43,131 bases of DNA from an uncultured bacterium (GTDB taxonomy: Bacteria > Cyanobacteriota > Vampirovibrionia > Gastranaerophilales > Gastranaerophilaceae): contig CACZSN010000031.1 of the NCBI GenBank assembly GCA_902783835.1, positions 1 to 43,131 on the forward strand. Reading direction: 5' to 3'. Positions 17,100 to 26,432 of this stretch are shown in pieces (the first letter of the stretch is position 1; the number at the start of each line of letters is the position of its first letter). The position numbers and the translations under genes were made by a program. A model generated the notes under the pieces. That model saw only the letters and a list, made by a program, of their open reading frames with translations, had not been told where the DNA came from and made no database searches.

Positions 17100-18419
17100 A
17101 TGCGATTTACCATAGAAGAATTGATAGAAGCAACAGGTGCAAATTTAATCGTGGCAAGCGATGGCGAGGACGATTTTGAAATTTCGACCGATACGAGAAC
17201 AATCGGTTCGGGCATGTTGTATTTGCCTTTGAAGGGCGAAAATTTTAACGGATTTGATTTTATTCAAAATGCACTTGATGCTGGAGCTTCAGGCTGTTTT
17301 ATAGAAGATTTGAAAGATGTTAATCCGGATGCTGATTTTATTTTGCAGGTGAAAAATACGAAAGAAGCGTATTTGAAAATTGCGGAATTTTATCGTGACA
17401 AGGTTAACCCGAAAGTCATTATGATTACCGGAAGCAGCGGCAAAACGACCGTCAAGGAAATGATGTCGGCTGTTATGTCGGTGAAATTTAAAACTCATAA
17501 GACGAAACTCAATCATAACAATGAAATCGGACTTTGCCAAACATTTTTGTCAATGTCTGACGATACTGAAGTTTTGATTGCCGAAGGCGGAATGAGAGGA
17601 CTTGGCGAAATCGAATTGCTCTCAAAACATACAAAGCCTGACAGGGCGGTCATTACGAACGTTGGAACGGCTCATATCGGACGACTTGGCTCGGTGGAAA
17701 ATATTGCGAAGGCAAAGTGCGAAATTGTGAAATATTTGAAGAAGGACGGCTTGTTTGTTGCACCCGAAAATCCTTTGATTAGACAGTTTAACACCTTTGC
17801 GGGCAAATCTTGCTACGTTGATTTTTCAACGATTGAGATTAAAAAAGCCGATACGACAGGCTCTGAGTTTGTTTATGGCGGAAATGAATATTTCTTGCCT
17901 CAAGAGGGTGAACATAACGTTCAAAACGCTTGTCTTGTAATCGAAACGGCACTTTCTTTGGGAATGACACCTGATGAAATTGCGGAAGGTTTGAAAAATT
18001 TTAAATCGATTGATAAACGTTGGGAATTGCAAAAAATCGGAAATATTAATATCATTAATGACTGTTATAATGCAAATCCTGATTCTGTAAAAGCAGCAAT
18101 CAAAACGTTTTTGGGTCTTTATGAAGGCAAAAAGATTTTGGTTTTGGGCGATATGGGCGAACTCGGTGAAGACGAGGTCAAGTATCACGTTGAAATTGGG
18201 GAATTTTTGAATAATTTCGATTTTGACGGATTGTTGACTTGCGGAAATTTGGCATTTAATATTAACCCCAATAAGCGTGGTTGCGTGCATTTTCAGGATA
18301 AAAAATCTATTGCACAATACATATATCGCAAATTTAAAGACGGTGCTTATGTTTTGTTGAAAGCATCGAGAAGCATGAAATTTGAAGAAATCATTGAGGA
18401 GATTAAAAAATGTCGTTAA
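17100..18419 (+). CDS. murF: UDP-MurNAc-tripeptide--D-Ala-D-Ala ligase
   Basis: MurF adds D-Ala-D-Ala to the UDP-MurNAc tripeptide in the cytoplasm. The 439-residue sequence begins with the UDP-substrate domain (STDTRTIGSGMLYLPLKGENFNG), then the ATP loop ITGSSGKTTVKEM near residue 115, the HNNEIGL segment and the C-terminal ligase domain (INDCYNANPDSVKAA, LGDMGELG). The start at 17100 follows a strong AGGGGGA site; an upstream start at 17082 is less likely. The 3' end overlaps mraY by 10 nt. Confidence 0.93.
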   Translation: MRFTIEELIEATGANLIVASDGEDDFEISTDTRTIGSGMLYLPLKGENFNGFDFIQNALDAGASGCFIEDLKDVNPDADFILQVKNTKEAYLKIAEFYRDKVNPKVIMITGSSGKTTVKEMMSAVMSVKFKTHKTKLNHNNEIGLCQTFLSMSDDTEVLIAEGGMRGLGEIELLSKHTKPDRAVITNVGTAHIGRLGSVENIAKAKCEIVKYLKKDGLFVAPENPLIRQFNTFAGKSCYVDFSTIEIKKADTTGSEFVYGGNEYFLPQEGEHNVQNACLVIETALSLGMTPDEIAEGLKNFKSIDKRWELQKIGNINIINDCYNANPDSVKAAIKTFLGLYEGKKILVLGDMGELGEDEVKYHVEIGEFLNNFDFDGLLTCGNLAFNINPNKRGCVHFQDKKSIAQYIYRKFKDGAYVLLKASRSMKFEEIIEEIKKCR

Positions 18420-19372
18420 TTATCGTAGCGGCTCTTGTAGCGGTTGTTTTGGCACTTCTTTCGGGAGTTGTTTATATAGATTTTTTAAAGAAAAAGATGT
18501 TCGGGCAATCGATTAGAGAATGTGCTCCGGAATCACACGCAAAGAAAAGCGGAACACCTACAACGGGCGGTGTTTTCATAGTTGGCTCGGCACTTGTGGG
18601 TGCGGTAATCGCACTTGTTATGGCACAAAAACTTACGCCACAAGCGTGTTTGTTATTGATGACGTTTGTGTTTTATATGTTTGCGGGATTGATGGATGAT
18701 ATTATCAAAATCCGCGGACATCACAACGAAGGTTTGACTCCCCGCAGAAAGTTGTTTTTGCAGATTGCGATTGCGTTGTTGCCTGCGTTGTATATGACCG
18801 TAACGGGCGGAACAACGGTGTCTTTTGGGGCATTGGAAGTTAATTTGGGCTGGTTATATCCGTTGTTTGCAATTTTCCTGATGGTCGGTGTTTCAAATGC
18901 TGTTAATTTGACAGACGGTTTGGACGGCTTGGCTGCTTCAAATATGGTTGTTTCATTGATTGCTTGTGTCATTATTTCAATGATTGCGGGCAATACGGAG
19001 ATTGCGATTATTTCGGCGGCAATAGCGGGTGCAACTCTTGGATTTTTATTTTTCAATAAATATCCCGCGAAAGTATTCATGGGCGATACAGGTTCTCTTG
19101 CATTAGGCGGAGTGCTTGGAGCGATTGCTGTTATGGGCAAGTTCGAACTTTGGTTGATTCCGATTGGAATTATTTATATGGGTGAAACTTTGTCGGTAAT
19201 TATTCAGGTTGCAAGTTTCAAATTGACAGGTAACAGAATTTTCAGAATGACACCTATTCACCATCATTTTGAACTTGGCGGCTGGAAGGAAACAAAAGTT
19301 GTTGCGGTCTTTACGGCGGTAACGTTAATTTTTTCGGCTTGTGCGGTTGTTCTTTATCGTTTTTTGTATTGA
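18410..19372 (+). CDS. mraY: Phospho-MurNAc-pentapeptide transferase
   Basis: MraY makes lipid I by transferring phospho-MurNAc-pentapeptide to undecaprenyl phosphate in the inner membrane. The 320-residue multispanning protein shows the family motifs SGTPTTGGVFI, GLMDDIIKI, NLTDGLDGLA, MGDTGSLALGG and the C-terminal IHHHFELGGW. It overlaps murF upstream and is separated from murD by 8 nt carrying a GAGGT site. Confidence 0.96.
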   Translation: MSLIIVAALVAVVLALLSGVVYIDFLKKKMFGQSIRECAPESHAKKSGTPTTGGVFIVGSALVGAVIALVMAQKLTPQACLLLMTFVFYMFAGLMDDIIKIRGHHNEGLTPRRKLFLQIAIALLPALYMTVTGGTTVSFGALEVNLGWLYPLFAIFLMVGVSNAVNLTDGLDGLAASNMVVSLIACVIISMIAGNTEIAIISAAIAGATLGFLFFNKYPAKVFMGDTGSLALGGVLGAIAVMGKFELWLIPIGIIYMGETLSVIIQVASFKLTGNRIFRMTPIHHHFELGGWKETKVVAVFTAVTLIFSACAVVLYRFLY

Positions 19373-19380
19373 GGTAAATT

Positions 19381-20730
19381 ATGAAAAGAAAATGGTTTGA
19401 TAAAAAAGTTTTGATATGCGGACTTTCAAAAAGCGGCACGGCAGCGGCGGAATACCTTGCATCAAGAGGTGCCGACTGTTATTTGACGGAATTTAAACCC
19501 GCAGAAGAAAAAGATAAGGATCTCATTGAAAACCTTGAAAAGCAAGGCATTAAGGTAGAAACGGGCGGTCATAGCGAAGAATTCATCGACGGTGCTTATC
19601 TTGCGATTATGAGTCCAGGAATTTCACCGAAAAAGGACATTTATAAACGTTTAAAAGAACACAATGTTCCTTATATGAGTGAAGTTGAGCTTGCTTTTGA
19701 TGAAACGGAATCTACTTTTATTGCAATTACCGGTACGAACGGCAAAACAACGACAACATCATTAATTTCGCACCTTTTGTCAGGCGATTTTGATGCTCCG
19801 TTTTGCGGAAATATCGGTGTTCCTCCGACAAGATTGCTCGATAAAAAACACGATTATCTTGTTTGCGAAATGAGTTCTTATCAGTGCGAACTTTCTCCGA
19901 CAATTCAGCCGTTTATTGCGTGTTTTTTGAATTGGACGGAAAATCACATTGATTGGCACGACGGTTTGGACAATTATTTCAAAGCAAAAGCGAAATTGTT
20001 TGCACCCGAAAAAGCTCCGACTTTTGCGGTTTTCAACGGCGTTGACCCGAAAGTTTCAGAATTTGCCGCAAAATATCCCTACGAAAAATTTATTTTTGCG
20101 AAAGAATGTGACAAAAATTGTTGCTATGTCAAAGACGGCAAGGTTATGTTTAAACGCAGAAAAGATGCTGAGGAAATTATCCCAGTTGATGAAATTCCGC
20201 TTGTCGGCGAACACAATGTCCAAAACGTAATGGTTGCGGTAATTGTAGCTAAATTATGCGGTGTTTCGACAGAAACAATACGTGAAAGAATTAAAACTTT
20301 CAAAGCGGTTGAACACAGAATTGAGTATGTCGGAACGGACGGAAAACACAAATTTTATAACGACTCAAAATCGACGACGACAGAGGCGACAATCGTTGCT
20401 TTGAGAGCGTTTCCGAATAAAGACGTAACGCTTATTATGGGCGGTCGGGACAAAATGACTGATTTGAACGGACTTTGTGAAAAAACTAAAGAGTGCGTGA
20501 AAAGCGTTGTCTTGATTGGTGAAGCAACGCAAAGATTTAAAGAAGCCCTTGAGGCTCACGGATATACAAATATTTATGAGGCGAAATCCCTTGAGGACTC
20601 GGTCGATAAAGCGATTGAGTACGAGAATGAAATAATTTTATTCTCGCCTGCTTGTGCAAGTTTCGACATGTTTAATAATTTTGAACACAGAGGAGAAGAA
20701 TTTAAAAAATATGTCGGCACAAAGATATAA
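19381..20730 (+). CDS. murD: UDP-MurNAc-L-Ala--D-Glu ligase
   Basis: MurD adds D-glutamate to UDP-MurNAc-L-Ala. The 449-residue protein has the Rossmann-like N-domain (VLICGLSKSGTAAAEYL), the ATP loop ITGTNGKTTTTSLI near residue 115, CEMSSYQCE, and the Mur ligase C-domain (VEHRIEYVGTDG, NDSKSTTTEATIVAL, LIMGGRDKMTDL). Its last 20 nt overlap ftsW. Confidence 0.95.
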   Translation: MKRKWFDKKVLICGLSKSGTAAAEYLASRGADCYLTEFKPAEEKDKDLIENLEKQGIKVETGGHSEEFIDGAYLAIMSPGISPKKDIYKRLKEHNVPYMSEVELAFDETESTFIAITGTNGKTTTTSLISHLLSGDFDAPFCGNIGVPPTRLLDKKHDYLVCEMSSYQCELSPTIQPFIACFLNWTENHIDWHDGLDNYFKAKAKLFAPEKAPTFAVFNGVDPKVSEFAAKYPYEKFIFAKECDKNCCYVKDGKVMFKRRKDAEEIIPVDEIPLVGEHNVQNVMVAVIVAKLCGVSTETIRERIKTFKAVEHRIEYVGTDGKHKFYNDSKSTTTEATIVALRAFPNKDVTLIMGGRDKMTDLNGLCEKTKECVKSVVLIGEATQRFKEALEAHGYTNIYEAKSLEDSVDKAIEYENEIILFSPACASFDMFNNFEHRGEEFKKYVGTKI

Positions 20731-21844
20731 AGTTCAAGGAAATGTAGCACCGACGGGATACGTTCTGTCTCCGCCCGATAAAGGTTTAATGATTATAACG
20801 GGTTTTCTTGCCCTGTTTGGTATCATGATGATTTTGTCGGCGGGAGCATCAAAATGTGTTGCACTCGGCACAAACCCCGGAAGTTTTGCCATAAAGCAGC
20901 TTATTTGTTTCTTTATTGGCTTTTGGGCGATGTGTAAGTTATCGAGATATAATTACAAAAAACTTGAAAATATTGCCGTAAAATTCGCGTGGATAGTCGT
21001 TGTATTGCTTTTGTTGATTGACTTTACGCCGTTAGGTGTAACAGTAAACGGAGCTAAAAGATGGCTTGCCTTAGGACCTTTGCAATTTCAACCGTCCGAA
21101 ATCGCAAAACTTTCCGTTTCAATGCTTTTAGCTTGTGCGTTCAAAAACGATGCGAACATTTTTGATACGGATAAATGGCAAAAATATTTTGCACCGATTG
21201 GTGTAATTGCCTTTCTGACAATCATTCAGCCGAACTTGAGTATGGTAATTATTTTCGGGATAATTTGCCTGACTTGTTATCTTGTTTCTGGCGGGCCTGC
21301 TCAATTGATTGGAATGATGGCATTAGGCGGCGGTTTTGTACTTTCGTTGATTATCAAACCGTACCAATTAAGTCGTATCAAAGTTTGGCTTAATCCTGAA
21401 GCAGACCCGTATGGTGCCGGTTACAATATTATCCAGTCCCTGCTTGCTTTCGTTTCGGGAGGATTTTTCGGAGTCGGATTTGGCGGTTCAAGACAAAAAT
21501 TAGAATGGCTCCCAGAAGCTCACACCGACTTTATTTATGCCGTAATTGGCGAAGAATGGGGTTGGCTCGGTTGTATTGCGATAATTTGGCTGTTTTTATG
21601 GTTTATTTATCGAGGCATAAGAATTGCGGCAAATTGCAAGGATATGTTTGGCAAAATTTTGGCAACAGGAATTACGGTTTCCATCGGAAGCCAAGCGTTT
21701 ATTAATATGTCGGTTGCAAGCTCATTTGTCCCCGCAACAGGTGTTCCGATGCCGTTTATCAGCTACGGTGGTACGTCTTTAATCATTACAATGTGCATGA
21801 TTGGGGTACTTTTAAATATTTCAAAAATAAGAATTTCGAGGTAA
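20711..21844 (+). CDS. ftsW: SEDS peptidoglycan polymerase FtsW
   Basis: A 377-residue SEDS-family protein with about ten membrane segments. FtsW polymerises septal glycan strands from lipid II with a partner class B PBP, which is not in this window. Family signatures include NGAKRWLALGPLQFQPSE, the catalytic-loop region LPEAHTDFIYAVIGEEWG and the C-terminal PFISYGGTSLI. RodA is the alternative, but the position between murD and murG is that of ftsW. The start at 20711 inside murD is preferred; AGGAG at 20691 lies 15 nt upstream, a rather long spacing. Confidence 0.9.
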   Translation: MSAQRYKVQGNVAPTGYVLSPPDKGLMIITGFLALFGIMMILSAGASKCVALGTNPGSFAIKQLICFFIGFWAMCKLSRYNYKKLENIAVKFAWIVVVLLLLIDFTPLGVTVNGAKRWLALGPLQFQPSEIAKLSVSMLLACAFKNDANIFDTDKWQKYFAPIGVIAFLTIIQPNLSMVIIFGIICLTCYLVSGGPAQLIGMMALGGGFVLSLIIKPYQLSRIKVWLNPEADPYGAGYNIIQSLLAFVSGGFFGVGFGGSRQKLEWLPEAHTDFIYAVIGEEWGWLGCIAIIWLFLWFIYRGIRIAANCKDMFGKILATGITVSIGSQAFINMSVASSFVPATGVPMPFISYGGTSLIITMCMIGVLLNISKIRISR

Positions 21845-21847
21845 ACG

Positions 21848-22969
21848 ATGTCTAAGGATAGAAAAATATATTTTATTTCCGGCGGAGGTACAGGCGGTCA
21901 TATTTATCCCGCATTGTCAGTTATTCAGGAGCTTTTGAAACGAAAAGACACTGCAAAAATTTATTATATCGGTAATCCAAAAAACATGGAATATGATATA
22001 GTTAAAAAGCTGTCGGGAGTTGAATTTTTGCCTGTTTCGGTAATGGGTATGCCAAGAAAAATCAGCTTCGGTCTTATAAAATTTTTCTTGATGCTTTTTG
22101 TTGCTGTCATTAAATCAATTATTTATGTTTCAAAATACAAGCCTGATGCGGTATTTACTACGGGTGGTTATGTTTCGGCCCCGATTGCACTTGTTGCACC
22201 TTATATGGGTGTCCCTTTAATGATTCACGATTGCGATGCCGTTCCTGGACTTGTTTCGAGACTGGTTGCACCTCGTGCAAAGGTTGTTTCGGTTGCGTTT
22301 GAAAGTTCAAAATCTTTATTGAAAAATAAAAATGTGATTTGTACGGGAAATCCTGTCAGAGGTGAGTTTTTGACAGTTACAAAAGAACAGGCAAGAGCGA
22401 AATTAGGTTTGCGAAATAAAATGACAGTTTTGCTTACAGGCGGTTCTCAAGGGGCAAAAACTCTTAATGAAACGGCTATTAAGGCTGCACAAGCCATGGT
22501 TGAAGAATACGACGTTCAGTTTGTAATTCAAACCGGAAGAAAAAAATATGATGATTTTATTAAAGAAATTTCGGAATATTTTCCGAATTATACACAAAAT
22601 ACAAATCTCGTAATAAGACCTTATTTTGATGAAATGTATTATGCTCTGAAATCGGCAGATATTGTAATAGCTCGGGCAGGTTCATTGAGCTTGTCGGAAT
22701 TGACTCTTTGCGGTTCAGCGTGCATTTTGGTTCCGTATCCGTATGCGGCTGCTGATCACCAACGCAAAAATGCCCGTCAAGCCGAAAAAATGGGTTTTGC
22801 TTTGTATTGTGAAGACAAAGATTTTAAACGTGACAGAATGCTTGAGCTTGTGAAATCACTTGTAAATAATCCTGATTATGTCAAAAAAATGTCAAAATCA
22901 GCATACGCGAACTCAAAACCGCAAGCAAAAGAAGAAATTATTGAAAACCTTATTTCTATTATCAAATGA
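21848..22969 (+). CDS. murG: UDP-GlcNAc:lipid I GlcNAc transferase
   Basis: MurG converts lipid I to lipid II on the cytoplasmic membrane face. The glycosyltransferase family 28 protein opens with the loop SGGGTGGHIYPALS, contains TTGGYVSAPIALVA and the second G-loop TGGSQGAKTLNE, and ends with the donor-binding region ARAGSLSLSELTLCG and DHQRKNARQAEKMG. It is 373 residues. Its stop overlaps the next start as ATGA. Confidence 0.95.
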   Translation: MSKDRKIYFISGGGTGGHIYPALSVIQELLKRKDTAKIYYIGNPKNMEYDIVKKLSGVEFLPVSVMGMPRKISFGLIKFFLMLFVAVIKSIIYVSKYKPDAVFTTGGYVSAPIALVAPYMGVPLMIHDCDAVPGLVSRLVAPRAKVVSVAFESSKSLLKNKNVICTGNPVRGEFLTVTKEQARAKLGLRNKMTVLLTGGSQGAKTLNETAIKAAQAMVEEYDVQFVIQTGRKKYDDFIKEISEYFPNYTQNTNLVIRPYFDEMYYALKSADIVIARAGSLSLSELTLCGSACILVPYPYAAADHQRKNARQAEKMGFALYCEDKDFKRDRMLELVKSLVNNPDYVKKMSKSAYANSKPQAKEEIIENLISIIK

Positions 22970-24204
22970 CAACTTTAGATTACGAAAATACTGAAAAATA
23001 TTTACATTCAAGCGGAAAATTTCGCATAAAATTAGGTTTGGAGCGAATTTCCGCTATTCTTAACCTTTTAAACAATCCTCAAGATAAATTGAAAATAATT
23101 CACATCGCGGGAACAAACGGCAAAGGCTCTGTTTGTACGCTTACGGCGGAAATTTTGAAACAATCGGGTTATAGGACCGGGTTGTATACGAGTCCGCATA
23201 TTTTCAAGTATAACGAGCGTTTTAAGATTAATGGCGAAGATATTTCCGACGAAGATTTTGTTCAATATGTTTCTAATGTTGAAAATTTGGGTAAGGAATA
23301 CAATCTTGACCTTTCAGAGTTCGAAATCCTTACGGCTGCGGCATTGAAGTATTTTTACGATAAAAAAACGGATTTTGTTGTTTTGGAAACGGGATTGGGC
23401 GGAAGATTTGATGCTACAAATGTTGTCCAAATACCTTTATTGACGGCAATTACCTCGATTTCAATCGACCACAAAGACAGACTTGGTGATACAATTGAAA
23501 AAATTGCTTTTGAAAAAGCGGGAATCATCAAAAAAAATGTTGAATGTGTCGTAAATGATAATAATAACGGGCTTTCAACAATTTCGGAAGTTGCAAAAAA
23601 ATCAAAACTTGTTATTGCGGATAAAAATGTTGAAATTTTATTTGAAAACGGTGTGAATTATGCTGTTTTTGACGGGGAAAAATACGAATTTTCGTTGTGG
23701 GGATTGCATCAAAAGCAAAATTTATCGCTTGTTTTAAAAATAGCCGAAGAATTGATAAAAAAAGATGTAAAAATCACCGATAATGCAATAAAAACGGCAT
23801 TAAAGACGGCATTTATTCCTGCAAGATTTCAGTATGATAAAAAGCATAATATGATAATTGACGGTTCTCACAATGCCGATGCGGCAATTATGTTGAGAAA
23901 AAATTTGGATTTTTATTTTCCGAATGAACACAGAATTTGGATTTACGGTTGTTTGTCAACAAAAGAGTACGATAAGGTTGTAAATACGTTGTTCCGTCTT
24001 GGTGACGAGGTTTTTCTGAACCAATTTGATAATCCTATTTCTGTTTCGGCTGAAAAAATATTTGAAAAAATAAATAAGAATTTTAAAATTAAATTTAAAA
24101 AATTTGATAAAACCGAAAATATGTTAAATTATTTTTCTCCAAAAAATCTTATGATAGTTACAGGTTCTTTTTATATGATAAACGAGTTGGTAACTCAATT
24201 ATAG
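22966..24204 (+). CDS. folC: Folylpolyglutamate/dihydrofolate synthase
   Basis: FolC adds glutamate to (dihydro)folates and belongs to the Mur ligase superfamily. The 412-residue protein has the ATP loop HIAGTNGKGSVCTL near residue 46, SPHIFKYNERFKING, LETGLGGRFDATNV and the DGSHNADA segment of the C-terminal domain, which separates it from MurC/D/E/F. The 4-nt overlap with murG makes it the last gene of the envelope cluster, an unusual partner for murG. Confidence 0.9.
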   Translation: MTTLDYENTEKYLHSSGKFRIKLGLERISAILNLLNNPQDKLKIIHIAGTNGKGSVCTLTAEILKQSGYRTGLYTSPHIFKYNERFKINGEDISDEDFVQYVSNVENLGKEYNLDLSEFEILTAAALKYFYDKKTDFVVLETGLGGRFDATNVVQIPLLTAITSISIDHKDRLGDTIEKIAFEKAGIIKKNVECVVNDNNNGLSTISEVAKKSKLVIADKNVEILFENGVNYAVFDGEKYEFSLWGLHQKQNLSLVLKIAEELIKKDVKITDNAIKTALKTAFIPARFQYDKKHNMIIDGSHNADAAIMLRKNLDFYFPNEHRIWIYGCLSTKEYDKVVNTLFRLGDEVFLNQFDNPISVSAEKIFEKINKNFKIKFKKFDKTENMLNYFSPKNLMIVTGSFYMINELVTQL

Positions 24205-24287
24205 TCCGAGTGGATTGTCGTACAGGTCAATATAATAACGGTATAAAAAGATTATGATTCTGTTATTAATTTGAAACGGAGATAAAT

Positions 24288-24965
24288 ATGGATACAACTG
24301 TAACAGAAGAAGTTCGTGTAGTGATTATCGAAGATTACAAACTCACGCGTATTGGTTTGAGATCAACTTTAAACGAATTTGAACACATTAGCGTGATAGG
24401 AGAAGCTGAAGATGCAAAAACAGGTCTTGAGATAATTGCCAGAGAAAAACCTGATGTCGTATTGATGGATTTAGGTCTTCCGGGAATGAACGGTCTCGAG
24501 GCAACTCAGCGAACAAAAGATATTTCGCCGAATACAAATGTTGTAATTTTGACTTCTCATGAGAGAGGAGAGGAAGTTGTTGCCGCACTTGGTTCAGGTG
24601 CTTGTGCATACTGCCTTAAAGATATTGACCCGACTGTTTTGTCACAGGTTATTTTAAATGTGGCAAAAGGTGCTTGTTGGATTGATGCTACTGTTGCAAG
24701 GGCCGCTTTGGATTTGTTCCCGAAACCGGAAAATATTTCGGAATTACCGAGGGCGGATGTTTCGGATGCAAGAGCTCAATTGACTGACAGAGAACTTGAG
24801 GTTTTGAAACATTTGGTTCAAGGCAAAAGCAACACGGAAATCGCCAAAGAGCTTATTGTCAGTGTTCATACGGCAAAAGCTCACGTTTGCAGTATCTTGC
24901 AAAAATTATGTGTTGATGACAGAGTTCAGGCTGCTGTTAAGGCAATTAAAGAGCACATTATTTAA
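24288..24965 (+). CDS. NarL/FixJ-type response regulator
   Basis: A 225-residue two-domain regulator. The receiver domain (residues about 8-125) shows the acidic pair IIEDYK, the phospho-acceptor region VVLMDLGLPGMNG, and ILTSH with the conserved Thr/Ser. The C-terminal LuxR-type helix-turn-helix is complete (LTDRELEVLKHLVQGKSNTEIA, then VSVHTAKAHVCSILQKL). No histidine kinase lies nearby, so it is an orphan regulator and its targets are unknown. A GGAG site precedes the start. Its 3' end overlaps the convergent gene by 4 nt. Confidence 0.93.
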   Translation: MDTTVTEEVRVVIIEDYKLTRIGLRSTLNEFEHISVIGEAEDAKTGLEIIAREKPDVVLMDLGLPGMNGLEATQRTKDISPNTNVVILTSHERGEEVVAALGSGACAYCLKDIDPTVLSQVILNVAKGACWIDATVARAALDLFPKPENISELPRADVSDARAQLTDRELEVLKHLVQGKSNTEIAKELIVSVHTAKAHVCSILQKLCVDDRVQAAVKAIKEHII

Positions 24966-25654
24966 GGCTTTTGTGCGATTATTGATGAAATACTGCCAAA
25001 GAGGAAATCGGTATTTTTGATATCTGAAAATCCCTCTGTTTGTAAGAGTTTCGAAATTTCTTGCGGGGAGGGATAGTCCTTTTGGCTTTCAATCAAATAT
25101 TTATAAGGAATTTTATCCCCGTTAATTATCTCACCGATAAACGGGACGGCTTTGTCCAGAATAAGCGGATAAAGCCATTTGTTTTTTGGTTTTCCGAGGT
25201 CAATAATCAACAATTCTCCGCCTGTTTTTAAAACTCTGAAAATCTCTTTGAGAGCGGCATTTTTATCCGGTAAATTTCTAAGTCCGAAAGAAATTGTGCA
25301 AACATCGAATGAATTGTCTGAAAATGGTAAATTTAGGGCATTTCCTTCTATAAATCGGATTTTATGTTCGTTTGCTTTTTCTTTTGCAATTTTTAGCATT
25401 TCGGGAGAAAAATCGATTGCCGTAATATTTGCCGATGGGTATTTTTTCGCAAGCATTATTGCAATATCGCCTGTTCCGGTGCATATGTCGAGAATATTTT
25501 CGAGATTTGAACTTAAACCGCTCAATGCCCTTGATTTTATTGGCTTTTGCAAGAAAAATGTCATCAAATTATTGATTAAATCATAATTCTTGGAAATCTT
25601 GTTAAACATCAATTTCATTGAGTTTTGGTCTTTTTTATCGGGAATTTCGTTCAT
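24962..25654 (-). CDS. MenG/UbiE quinone C-methyltransferase
   Basis: A 230-residue class I SAM-dependent methyltransferase of the UbiE/MenG family, which methylates the ring of demethylmenaquinone or a ubiquinone precursor. The signature FNKISKNYDLINNLMTF is at the N-terminus; SAM motif I is LDICTGTGDIAIML, followed by FSDNSFDVCTISFGLRNL and FRVLKTGGELLIIDLGKP. Whether the substrate is a menaquinone or another quinone cannot be told. It is convergent with the response regulator without a terminator between. Confidence 0.92.
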   Translation of the reverse strand: MNEIPDKKDQNSMKLMFNKISKNYDLINNLMTFFLQKPIKSRALSGLSSNLENILDICTGTGDIAIMLAKKYPSANITAIDFSPEMLKIAKEKANEHKIRFIEGNALNLPFSDNSFDVCTISFGLRNLPDKNAALKEIFRVLKTGGELLIIDLGKPKNKWLYPLILDKAVPFIGEIINGDKIPYKYLIESQKDYPSPQEISKLLQTEGFSDIKNTDFLFGSISSIIAQKP

Positions 25655-25685
25655 TTCTTTATTATTACATGTTTTCCGTAAAATA

Positions 25686-25717
25686 AAAACCCCGAGTGGA
25701 TTGTCTTTCGGGGTTTT
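25686..25717 (-). terminator. Intrinsic terminator after the Spy-like gene
   Basis: AAAACCCCGA (25686-25695) and TCGGGGTTTT (25708-25717) form a perfect 10-bp stem with a 12-nt loop. Read on the minus strand it lies 12 nt beyond the Spy-like stop and continues into a T-rich tract. Confidence 0.88.
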
Positions 25718-25728
25718 ATAATGTTTTA

Positions 25729-26349
25729 TCAGTCTTGGTCGGGAAATACGGGCATGGGGCGAGGACCGTGATGATGCTTCATTGGCGGCTTATGGGTTTT
25801 CTTGAACTGTTCCAATTTTTGTTTTTGCTCTTTTGTCAAAAGTGATTCAAATTTTTGCATATCTGCTTTTCTGATTTCATTTTTTTGATTTTGAAGCTTT
25901 TGAATTTTTTCAAAAATCGTTTGAATTTTTTCACGTTTTTGTTCGCAGGAAAGAGCATCATTTTCGTTTATTTTCCAGATTTGGTTTTGATAATCGTGAA
26001 TTTGTTTACGGATTGGCTTCATTTTTTTTTTCGATTCAGCACGATACTTATCCATTTGAGCTTTTTGTTCTTCAGTCAGGTTAAGTTCGGGTTTTGGGGG
26101 CATTTTTTTATCCATATGCGGCGGTGCGGGAAGCTCTTTTCCTTTTGCATCGTAGACTTTTTGACCCGGTTTTGGCGGAGTCGTTAATTCCTTTCCGTTT
26201 TTGTCATAAAGTTTTGGCATTTCCCTGTGCATAGGGGGCATTTTGAAGTTACAACCGGCATCTGCAAGCATTTCTTCGTTTGCAAAAGACGGTGCATTAA
26301 AAAACATTGTTAATAATAAAGTTGATGCTAATAATAATGGTTTTTTCAT
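25729..26349 (-). CDS. Spy/CpxP-like periplasmic stress protein
   Basis: A 206-residue exported protein. A Sec signal peptide occupies residues 1-23 (cleavage after SFA). Residues 45-78 hold two copies of a YDxxGKEL-x-PP unit. The helical core has LTEEQKAQMDKY and, about 85 residues later, LTKEQKQKLEQF, which resemble the LTxxQ motifs of the Spy/CpxP family of periplasmic chaperones and metal-resistance proteins. The tail is His/Pro rich (KHHHGPRP), suggesting metal binding. It lies downstream of an ECF sigma factor and is a likely target of that sigma factor. The exact role is inferred. Confidence 0.7.
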   Translation of the reverse strand: MKKPLLLASTLLLTMFFNAPSFANEEMLADAGCNFKMPPMHREMPKLYDKNGKELTTPPKPGQKVYDAKGKELPAPPHMDKKMPPKPELNLTEEQKAQMDKYRAESKKKMKPIRKQIHDYQNQIWKINENDALSCEQKREKIQTIFEKIQKLQNQKNEIRKADMQKFESLLTKEQKQKLEQFKKTHKPPMKHHHGPRPMPVFPDQD

Positions 26350-26432
26350 TTTTTGCCTTTCTTTTTCGGAAAAACTTTGTCTTTTTGTGTTTTCGACTTT
26401 CGTTTCTCTCTCTTGTGTTACATTTGTGCTTT

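Noticed and set aside
15636..17100. Replication origin next to dnaA
   Set aside because: No cluster of TTATCCACA-like boxes and no long AT-rich intergenic region is present around dnaA; its neighbours abut closely.
24206..25705. The 14-nt string CCGAGTGGATTGTC occurs at 24206-24219 and 25692-25705
   Set aside because: A 14-nt match between two places in 43 kb is expected by chance, and one copy is part of a terminator loop. No further similarity extends from it.
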